From: G032773895 sp965248935
Lineage (GTDB): Bacteria > Pseudomonadota > Gammaproteobacteria > Pseudomonadales > Cellvibrionaceae
NCBI GenBank assembly: GCA_965248935.1
Contig: OZ252214.1
Coordinates: 1,488,001-1,552,000 of the forward strand
Length of the DNA: 64,000 nt
Reading direction: 5' to 3'
Part shown: positions 25,874 through 34,300 of the stretch, piece after piece
How the letters are laid out: each line of letters starts with the position of its first letter
Position numbering within the stretch: position 1 is the stretch's first letter
The notes under the pieces: model-generated
What the model was told of the DNA's origin: nothing
The model's input: the letters and a program-made list of their open reading frames with translations, nothing else
The model's database searches: none
Position numbers and translations under genes: made by a program

Positions 25874-25900
25874 GATGTCCTTAGGACATCATTATATATA
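25864..25900. promoter_or_regulatory. Palindromic operator O2
   Basis: TATATATAATGATGTCC, spacer TTA, and its exact complement: 17-bp perfect arms. The shared core with O1 indicates one regulator for both sites. It covers the -10 region and start point of the rightward promoter. Confidence 0.8.
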
Positions 25901-26215
25901 TGGATGACTTTTGAATTGCTTGATTTATCCAAGTGAAATAACAGTTATGTGTTATCGCCTATGTCCCAGCTCTTCTGCAATACGAATTCCATCTTGTTAT
26001 TATACCCAATTAACTCTTTCCTAATTGAACCCTCAGTATTGAGGCTCTCCCAGACCAAATAGCTCCTCATAACACCACTGGACAAAACGATATCGAGTGT
26101 ACCAATACCCGAATCAGCCGCAAGAGACGCCAAGTGAACTTGGCTTTTGCCCTTGCCCCTATTTCGGATATCGTGTTTTGGTTGGCTATGAGCGCGCGGC
26201 CATATTGTAGCCTGC
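25901..26215. other. Non-coding stretch between O2 and the MNT-HEPN gene
   Basis: No credible gene. A minus-strand frame at 25945-26133 (TTG start, 62 residues) has no known match and may be the end of a lost gene. A rightward transcript from the 25846 promoter would cross this region. Confidence 0.4.
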
Positions 26216-27100
26216 TTAGCAAGTGAAGCTGGCTATTTTTTTCTTGCATAGGGTTTCGGTCACGGTTTGTAAATGCTTGACCCGTTCAGCCAACCAATTT
26301 AGTTCTTCTTCAGTGATTTTATAATGCTCAGAATAACACGCATCAATATAAGCACCTTTGAGGAGTTGGAAACAACGGCGGTTAAACTTATTATTTAGAG
26401 GGAAAGCTTCCTTGATTGATTCCGCTTGTTGAATAGAGAGGTTATTCAGATTTTCAATGTTGTGACTTTTGGGACGATAGTTCGTGAACACTAAAAGTAT
26501 GCAAGTATAGTAACGCTCAGCGGCCTGATGTAATTCAAAGGCTGCTTTATTTAATCGATTCTTGCCGAAATCATACCCCGAAGTATCTAGAAACTCACCA
26601 GCACTAACAAACCACTGCTCAAAATGTTTTTGCGCAATAGCTTGGGCGCCTTTGGGCTCCAAGTTTCCCGGCTCAACCAACACGGCATGACCGTAGTTAT
26701 ATAGCTCAATGCCCTCTGATCGAATATCACGGAAAAAGAAATGCCCTTCACTTAGCCGTTCATTTACTTCACTATGCGTGTGTACAAGAATACTGACTGG
26801 CGCTTTAATTCGTTGAAGAATACGGTCATTTGCCGCACTCCAAATTTTGTACTCGTCCACTAGCTCACTACGATTGAGCAATACCAAGATATCGTAATCA
26901 CTGATATAGCCGTTTGCGGGGTCATCAACATAGGTACCTTTGGCGTAACTGCCAAAGAGGATAATCATCACAATGCGACAATGTTTCTTTTGGTTGCCAG
27001 CAAAGCCTCGCACCTGTTCAAACTCATCACGGATGATATCTACGATCGTATGGATATTCGCTTGCTTGTATTCCGGTAAGTGTTCTAAGGATGTTTTCAT
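26216..27100 (-). CDS. MNT-HEPN fusion protein
   Basis: The 294-residue protein joins a minimal nucleotidyltransferase (LFGSYAKGTYVDD at 48-60, then SDYDILVL with Asp68 and Asp70) to a C-terminal HEPN domain (about 155-285, AAFELHQAAERYYTCILLVF, RPKSHNIENL, LLKGAYIDACYSEHYKIT). In MNT/HEPN toxin-antitoxin pairs, HEPN is an RNase and MNT disarms it by adenylylation; fused forms of this type are common, and their role is less clear. The DACYSEHY segment has Cys255 where I recall Arg in relatives, so RNase activity is uncertain. It sits beside AbiE inside the same repeat-bounded cassette. Confidence 0.82.
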   Translation of the reverse strand: MKTSLEHLPEYKQANIHTIVDIIRDEFEQVRGFAGNQKKHCRIVMIILFGSYAKGTYVDDPANGYISDYDILVLLNRSELVDEYKIWSAANDRILQRIKAPVSILVHTHSEVNERLSEGHFFFRDIRSEGIELYNYGHAVLVEPGNLEPKGAQAIAQKHFEQWFVSAGEFLDTSGYDFGKNRLNKAAFELHQAAERYYTCILLVFTNYRPKSHNIENLNNLSIQQAESIKEAFPLNNKFNRRCFQLLKGAYIDACYSEHYKITEEELNWLAERVKHLQTVTETLCKKKIASFTC

Positions 27101-27338
27101 GGGGTCAATAGTAGCAGTTTCCGGCCTTGCTTACAGGTCAATAATTAAGCAAGAAAAATCCATGTGACGTTTTTTTATGACGCAACTAGTTTTAATAGTT
27201 CATAAAGCGAATTATGACAGATCAAAAACCGTCAGTAGTCAATCATGCCCTTTCTATACTCCCCCGTGTTATCCGCGCCAAGCTATCTGGACGTGAGCAC
27301 GATGTATTTAATCGTGCATGTCGAGATTAAATACATGG

Positions 27339-27458
27339 ATGAAGAGATTTAAAGACGTTGCGACGAAATATTTGTCGAACTATCTTGGCTGGAGAAGACT
27401 TTTTGAAGCAGGAAATACGTCTCAGGCCGATTGGCTGAAACTAGCAATGGGGCAATAA
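27339..27458 (+). pseudogene. Transposase C-terminal remnant
   Basis: MKRFKDVATKYLSNYLGWRRLFE closely resembles the C-terminus of DDE transposases that end in ..FHGVATKYLPNYLGW... The family cannot be fixed from 39 residues. Upstream sequence (27101-27338) is not readable as transposase. Confidence 0.6.
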
Positions 27459-27563
27459 CAACGGACAAAGCTAACAGAGCCAAATATTAACAGTAGTTGT
27501 GTAGATTTATAACTGTGTAGATTTGTACTAATCTAGATATTAGAACATCGCACACATAATTAC

Positions 27564-27664
27564 CCTATACATCTGCCTATCCATAACCTAATTTAATTAG
27601 GCTTTCAGAATAGCGCCCTATCGGTAATAACCGATAGGGCGCTTTTTAGTTAATCGACAAGCCC
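27564..27664 (+). repeat. Chitinase 3'-end repeat, copy B (intact terminator)
   Basis: See 23770-23870. The 14-bp terminator stem (27612-27625 with 27630-27643) is perfect here. The paralogy continues downstream to about 27780 with 30114-30260 (shared TTCTACTCTAGCCA and TTTTTGAACCCTCTAACT), so copy B keeps its original chitinase downstream flank while copy A does not. Confidence 0.9.
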
Positions 27665-27929
27665 CTAGGAAATGAAGATAGAAACCTTCATTTCTACTCT
27701 AGCCATAGCGTTCAGGCTGCTTTCTTATATTTCTTCTTTATTATTTTTGAACCCTCTAACTCTTTGAAATTTAAGATATTAAAAATTTTCAGTGCAGTTT
27801 TACCAAGCAGTAGTTCTCGAATTATCTGCGTCAATAAACGCTTAGTATATTAAGAATGGAATTCTTCCAAAGCTCAGTTTATGAGCTAGATATAGGTTGG
27901 GCAAGCGAATATGCGTGGCAGCCTATCAT

Positions 27930-28038
27930 CAAGTTCTTCTATCCAGACCTTCATAAATTTATAACTTAGTTAATAGACTGGAGGCCATTTAATAACAATA
28001 TACTTTCTGAAGACATGCATACACATATAGACCAATAG
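27930..28038 (+). pseudogene. Decayed copy of the left-edge chitinase end
   Basis: This stretch aligns with 48-158 (CTATCC.GACCTTC.T, TTTATAACTT.GT.A, ATTTAATAACAATA, TTCTGAAG.CATGC) with many substitutions and broken codons. The paralogy continues through 28561 with the spacer 159-799. The duplication unit thus contained the end of one chitinase, the spacer and the next chitinase. Confidence 0.85.
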
Positions 28039-28561
28039 ATTAAATAATATTTAAAACCTGTAAAGTCAGAATAAAAATATTATTAATATTAGAAAAATTC
28101 TATTATATCGATTTTTAATAGATTGTTATTTTAATATTAAGTATTTACGAATTAAAAGAGTGGTTATTCCAACAAACAATAGATAATGTAATTTCAATAT
28201 TAAATTAACCATACAAACGGTGTTGATAAAATTTTTTTAACAGATACCACGATAAAAGGCGCTTAAATCGAATAGACGATTGATTGTTATTTAAACGACT
28301 CTCCTCTACTATAAATCTAGGTTTTGCACATTTTATACGCCATTTTCTGTGAACTAGGTCTTAAATTTTGTATAAAACCTCAACAATAATTTTCACTGGA
28401 GCAACCGACATAAAATAAAAGCTCGATAAAATATATGTCAGATATTCCTGCTCCGCAACAAAAACAGCAAACGTAAACACCAATTAATTTAAGCGATATA
28501 AGTTCTTTTTTAGAGCTAATTTAATTGAAGTTTACATACAATTAAACTTAAGGTAATAAAA
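28039..28561. other. Promoter region of chitinase 2, paralogous to 159-799
   Basis: No gene. It aligns discontinuously with the spacer before chitinase 1; the AAGG ribosome site and the last 30 bases before the ATG are well conserved. The TAACAA microsatellite is missing. Confidence 0.6.
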
Positions 28562-30037
28562 ATGAAAAAATTTGTGTTTTTTTCTGCCTTGCTTTCTATT
28601 ATATCTCTTCATGCAGTGGCAATAAGTTGTGATGGAATACCTGATTATGTCGAAGGAAATACTTACGCAGCGGGAAATCAAGTAGTTGCAGGTTCAAATG
28701 CGTATCAATGTACTGTTGGAGGTTGGTGTACCGCTGGAGGTGCCTACGCACCAGGTACAGGTTGGGCATGGCAATATGCATGGTCAGATTTGGGCGCGTG
28801 TGACTCAGGTTCAGGCTCGTCTTCGTCAAGCAGTAGCTCAAGTTCAAGCAGCAGTTCAAGCTCAAGCAGTTCAAGTTCGAGCAGCTCTTCTAGCAGTTCA
28901 AGTTCCACTTCATCCGGCGGAAGCTGCCCCCCTTATGACGCCTGGGATGCATCCTCAGTATACCTAGGTGGAGACAATGTTATTTCTCCTGCGGGACAAT
29001 CCTGCCAAGCACAATGGTGGACACAAGGTGATAACCCAGATAGCTGCGGCGAGTACTGCGTTTGGGTATGTACGCCTTGCGGTGGTTCTTCTTCAAGTTC
29101 TTCATCCAGCAGCAGCAGTAGTTCATCATCATCTTCCAGCTCTAGCTCTGGCGGCCCAACGGGTAATATGAAAGTGGTAGGCTATATACCCTCTTGGTCT
29201 GGAGATGTGAATACCATTCAATATAGTAAATTAACACACGTAAACTATTCATTTGTATTACCCAACTCTGACGGTAGCTTACAAGCCGTACCCAACCCAG
29301 CTAAATTACAAAATTTGGTTTCTCTCGGTCATGCAAGTGGCGTGAAAGTACAAATTGCTGTGGGTGGATGGAACAACGGTGACGATAGCTCATTTGAAGT
29401 ACTCGCACAAACCTCAACAGGCCGAACCAATTTTGTTAACAACATAATGGCACTTGTTAATCAATACAATTTGGACGGTGTGGATATGGATTGGGAATAT
29501 CCAGACCCAGGTGCTTCTGCCGATAACTACGAACTACTCGTAACACAACTTGCTACTTCACTTCATGCCTCAGGTAAGATCGTGACAGCAGCGGTTGTGG
29601 CTTCAGGTAGTACCGGCGGCGGTATTAAGAGTACATTGTTCGATGATTTTGATTTTCTCAACCTTATGGCTTACGACGGCAATGAAAGCTCCGGTCACTC
29701 TCCTTATTCCTATGCAGTAAGTTCATTGGCCTACTGGATAGGACGAGGCTTACCCAAAGAGAAGGCCGTTTTAGGTGTCCCTTTCTACGCCCAACCAAGC
29801 TTCGCTTCTTTCGCAACTAAAATATCGCAATCATCCCTCAATACCTGCCGCGATACCGATGGTAGCGACCACTGGAACGGTGTGCCAACTATGCGCCAAA
29901 AAGCTGAATATGCACGTCTACAAGCTGGCGGTATTATGACTTGGGAATTATCTCAAGATACCACTGGCGACGCTTCATTGCTTACCGCAATGTACCAGGG
30001 TATAAATGCATTACCCTATACGTCTGCCTGTCCATAA
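28562..30037 (+). CDS. Secreted modular GH18 chitinase (paralogue 2)
   Basis: The 491-residue protein has the architecture of the product at 800: signal peptide 1-20, Cys/Trp-rich chitin-binding-type module to about 80, polyserine linker, second Cys/Trp-rich module (CPPYDAWD...CTPC), polyserine linker and GH18 domain with the intact signature DGVDMDWE. The first linker is longer and purer in Ser than in paralogue 1. Most differences in the catalytic domain are conservative, suggesting both genes are under selection. A terminator follows at 30066. Confidence 0.93.
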   Translation: MKKFVFFSALLSIISLHAVAISCDGIPDYVEGNTYAAGNQVVAGSNAYQCTVGGWCTAGGAYAPGTGWAWQYAWSDLGACDSGSGSSSSSSSSSSSSSSSSSSSSSSSSSSSSSSTSSGGSCPPYDAWDASSVYLGGDNVISPAGQSCQAQWWTQGDNPDSCGEYCVWVCTPCGGSSSSSSSSSSSSSSSSSSSSSGGPTGNMKVVGYIPSWSGDVNTIQYSKLTHVNYSFVLPNSDGSLQAVPNPAKLQNLVSLGHASGVKVQIAVGGWNNGDDSSFEVLAQTSTGRTNFVNNIMALVNQYNLDGVDMDWEYPDPGASADNYELLVTQLATSLHASGKIVTAAVVASGSTGGGIKSTLFDDFDFLNLMAYDGNESSGHSPYSYAVSSLAYWIGRGLPKEKAVLGVPFYAQPSFASFATKISQSSLNTCRDTDGSDHWNGVPTMRQKAEYARLQAGGIMTWELSQDTTGDASLLTAMYQGINALPYTSACP

Positions 30038-30065
30038 TCTAATCTAATTAGATTTTTTAAATACG

Positions 30066-30099
30066 CTTCCTATCGGTTATTACCGATAGGAAGTTTTTT
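30066..30099 (+). terminator. Rho-independent terminator of chitinase 2
   Basis: 12-bp perfect stem (30066-30077 with 30082-30093), TATT loop, six T. Confidence 0.9.
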
Positions 30100-30415
30100 A
30101 TTTCTCTCTCAGAAAATGAGGATAGAAGCCTTCTTTTTCTACTCTAGCCACAGTATTCGAATTGCTCTCTTATTACTTGGATTCAAAATCGACGTTACGT
30201 AATGATTAATATATTCCTATTTTATCATTTTTGAACCCTCTAACTCCTTGATATTCAGTCAAACCTAATGAATCCCTCTGCTTATCAACGCAATTATTCT
30301 GTAAAAGGCTTTTAATACAGTAAACAGTGTAGGTTTTGGCGTTTTACAAGCATCAAAAATATTGGCTAATCGCTATTTATTCATTTAGCTGTATTAGTTT
30401 CGACTTACCTCAGAC
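30100..30415. other. Spacer between chitinase 2 and the signalling cluster
   Basis: No gene. The left half is paralogous to 27670-27780. The right half abuts the 3' end of the minus-strand cheR gene; no terminator for that operon is evident. Confidence 0.45.
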
Positions 30416-31318
30416 CTAAGCACGCCGTTGAAAAATACTATTTGTGCCATCCAGGGGTTTGTAGAACTTAGCTTGTGGCGAAAAGGGCATACTTTCATGC
30501 GTACCTAGAACCAACATACCAAAACGACATAGGCTTTTGTGTAAGAGCTTATGTACATGGGTTTGTAAGTCTTGATTAAAATAAATCATTACGTTACGGC
30601 AAAAAATGACATTAAATTCGTTAAACGACTCATCAGTGACTAAGTTATGATGGGCAAAAATAATTCGCTGGCGTAATTCAGGGGACAATATTGCATGATC
30701 GTATTTTGCACGGTAGTACCGAGAAAAAGAACGTTTGCCTCCGGCTTTGAGGTAATTATCAGTATATTTGCGCATCGATTCCAATGAATAAATACCTTTC
30801 TTTGCTGTTTTAATAAGGGCTTCATTAATATCGGTTGCATATATTTTGGTTTTTTCCGCCAAATGCTCCTCTTCCAACATAATAGCGAGAGAGTAGACCT
30901 CTTCCCCAGAGGAACAACCCGCGTGCCAAATTCTTATCGAAGGATAAGTACGAAGAATTGGCACCACTTTTTCACGAAACGCGAGAAATACCTCAGGGTC
31001 ACGAAACATTGAAGTGACATTAACCGATAGATTTAATAAAAACCGCTCCATCGTATCTCTATCGTGCAAAATTCTATTTTGCAGGGCAGATACGGTTTTT
31101 AACCCTTCCAATTCCATTAGGTTTTTTGTTCGTCGCCAAAGGGAAGAGGATGAGTATTGACGAAAATCAAATCCATAGCAACGGAAAATACCTTGACAGA
31201 GAAGATCCATCTCGATCTCCTCTACAGTTGCATTACTCTCATCGGTTATTTCCGGTTTTATCTGGTTGCCCGTATACGAAGAACCCTCGTTGGTTTCCTC
31301 TTTATCAATAACCATCAT
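30416..31318 (-). CDS. cheR: CheR-type protein-glutamate methyltransferase
   Basis: The 300-residue protein has the helical CheR N-domain (about 40-105) and the SAM-binding domain with IWHAGCSSGEEVYSLAI at 128-144, IYATDINEALI and IIFAHHNL...FNVIFCRNVMIYF. CheR uses SAM to methylate receptor glutamates. There is no chemoreceptor gene in the window. It is the last gene of the minus-strand run and lies 29 bases after the multi-HAMP kinase, which suggests that this kinase, or a partner, is its substrate or that it signals by protein interaction. Confidence 0.9.
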   Translation of the reverse strand: MMVIDKEETNEGSSYTGNQIKPEITDESNATVEEIEMDLLCQGIFRCYGFDFRQYSSSSLWRRTKNLMELEGLKTVSALQNRILHDRDTMERFLLNLSVNVTSMFRDPEVFLAFREKVVPILRTYPSIRIWHAGCSSGEEVYSLAIMLEEEHLAEKTKIYATDINEALIKTAKKGIYSLESMRKYTDNYLKAGGKRSFSRYYRAKYDHAILSPELRQRIIFAHHNLVTDESFNEFNVIFCRNVMIYFNQDLQTHVHKLLHKSLCRFGMLVLGTHESMPFSPQAKFYKPLDGTNSIFQRRA

Positions 31319-31347
31319 TAGTATTACTCTTTTTAGTATTGCTCTTT

Positions 31348-34300
31348 TTAGTGTTGCTCTTTATAAAGCCATACCCGCACTAACGATAATAGCTGCTCGG
31401 TATCAACGGGCTTAACAATATAATCTGAAGCTCCCGCTTCTAAACATTTTTCACGGTCTTCCCTCATAGCTTTGGCTGTTACCGCAATAATTGGAATATC
31501 ATGAATTTCTGGCATCTGCCGAATCCTACGTATGGCTTCATAACCGTCCATTTCAGGCATCATAATATCCATAAGAACAATCTCGATATCAGAGTTACTT
31601 TTCAGCACATCCAGCGCTTGCTTACCACTTTCGGCATAAAGCGTCACGCTATCGTGAGCTTCAAATATGGAAGTCAGCGTAAAAATATTACGTACATCAT
31701 CATCAACAATTAATATTTTACGCCCTGATAATTGCGGGTCGTTTTCATGTACTTGCTGCAACATTTGTCGCTTGGGTTCAGGAAGGTTCGCTTCTACCCG
31801 GTGTAGAAACAATGCAGTTTCATCCAACAATCTCTCTGGGGATTTAACATTTTTAACAATAATGGTTTCAGCGACAGCACGCAGCCGAATTTCTTCTTCT
31901 TCAGATATTTCTTTACCTGTATAAACAATAATAGGCAGGCTATTTAGTTGCGGCTGTTCCTTAATTTTTTCTACCATTTCGATTCCACTCATATTCGGCA
32001 GTATTAAATCCAATACCAAACAATGGAACTCCTGTTCTTCCAATGCAGCTATGCCTTCCTCAGCAGAACCTACGGCAATCACATGCACATCACCATTACC
32101 GATTAAATCTATAATGGCTTGACGCTGGCTTTCGTTGTCTTCAACAACCAGCATTTGTTTAACCTTTTGGCTTTTGAAATGATCAATTCGCTGAAATATC
32201 TTTTTCAAACGTGTTTCGTCTAACGGTTTTTGTAAACAGGCTATCGCCCCCTGTTTCAAGCCTCGCTGCGATACATCGTCTACAGACACTACTTGTATAG
32301 GAATATGCCGAATTTTGGGATCATGTTTTACTCTATCCAAAATCGTCCAGCCATTCATTATCGGCAATTTAATATCTAAAATAATCGCGTCTGGTTGATA
32401 CTCCTTCGCGCAATACAAACCGGAATCTCCTCGCGTAGCAACAATACCTTTGTAACCTTTCTCTCGCGCTTGTTCTAATAAAATTTTGGCAAATGAAATA
32501 TCGTCTTCAATAATCAATACGGTACGGTCATTCGCTTTGATATTCACCCGATCATCATCCACTTCTTTCATGGATTGCTCAACAACCGGCGTATTTTCAA
32601 TTTGCCGTTGCAACGGAATACCTGGAAGTATCGGCTTGCTTGAATAGTCGTCTAGATGCGAGGGGCGTTGATAGGTCTGCGGTAGAAATAATGTAAAAGT
32701 GCTGCCTTTGCCAACGATACTCTCCAAGACAATTTCTCCACCAAGTAACTCTGCAATTTCTCGACTGATGGATAGCCCAAGACCTGTTCCACCATAACGA
32801 CGACTCGTCGTACCGTCCTCCTGCTGGAATGCTTCGAAAATAAGTTGATGTTTATCCTGAGCAATGCCAATGCCGGTATCCGTTACAGCGAATGCTACCA
32901 CTATCGGCGCATGGTTCAGTGTCTCCTGCTGCTCGCTCCATCCATCGCTTGCGACACCAATATGCAAGGCAATACGCCCTTTTTCAGTAAATTTAAGCGC
33001 ATTAGAAAGGAAGTTTTTTATTACCTGTTGTAAACGTTTTTCGTCTGTTCGAATTGCAGGCGGAAGATTTTTACCTAATGTTGCAATAAATTCCAGCTCT
33101 TTATTTTCCGCCATTTGTTGGAAACCACGAAGAGCCCAGTCCTGGATACGCTGCATAAAAATATCGCCAACTTGAATAGACATTTTTCCAGCTTCAATTT
33201 TAGACAAGTCTAAAATTTCATTGATTAGCTCCAACAATTCGATGCCCGAATCGTGAATGGTATTCATTTTTTCAATTTGCTTGTCGTTCAGGTTTTTATC
33301 AATATTTTTTCTCAACCCATCTGACAATACCATTAAGCTGTTCAACGGAGTACGTAATTCATGTGACATGTTGGCAAGGAATTCTGATTTGTATTTTGAA
33401 GATACAGCAAGCTGCTGGGCTTTTTCTTCCAATTGCACTTTAGCCTCTTCAATTTCTCGATTTTTCTTTTCAACCTCGCGTTTTTGGTCTATAAGCACAC
33501 GCGATTTCTCTTCCAATTCCTCGTTCGTTTGCTGTAATTCTTCCTGTTGATTTTTTAGTTCCGACTCAGACTCAAGCAGGTTCCTCGCTTGAGCTTCCAG
33601 TTTTTGATTCGTTTCTGTTAATTCCATTTGTTGATTTTGCAGTTCTTGCGATAACGATTGTGATGCATTCAGAAGATTCACAGTTTGAGTACTGGCTTTT
33701 ACCGTGTTGGCAACCACACCTAAACTAACGGCCAATTGATCAAGAAAGTTCAATACATTGTCACTAAACGGACCAAAAGCTGCCAACTCAATTACCGAAA
33801 TTAATTCACCCTCGAAAAGAACGGGTAAAACCACGACATTCAATGGCGCGGCATCGCCAAGGCCGGAGCCAATTTTGATATAGTCTTCGGGTACGTTATG
33901 TACAAGAATACGTTTTTTCTCCCGCGCGGCCTGTCCAACCAAACCCTGCCCAATCTCAAAGCTGTTCGCAACCGATTTACGCTCGTGGTAAGCGTAACTG
34001 GCCAAAAGCGCTAACTCGGCATCTTTGGAGTTTTCCTCATCGCCTTCATTGAGCAGGTAGAAAACACCGTGTTGAGCATTGATGGCAGAGCATAATTCTC
34101 GTATCACTAGGTCCGCCAAACTTTGCAAGTCTTTACTGCCTTGCATAAGTTGGCTGAAATTCGATAAGTTGGTTTTTAGCCAATCCTGTTCCGTGTTGAC
34201 CTCAGACGTCTCTTTTAGGGTACGAATCATCTGATTAAGGCCGTTTTTAAGAGTTTCCACTTCCCCTCTTGCCACAATGTCAATATTGCCGGTTAAGTTC

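Noticed and set aside
25945..26133. Minus-strand 62-codon frame between O2 and the MNT-HEPN gene
   Set aside because: TTG start, no ribosome site and no family match; kept only as a possible gene scrap in the note on that interval.
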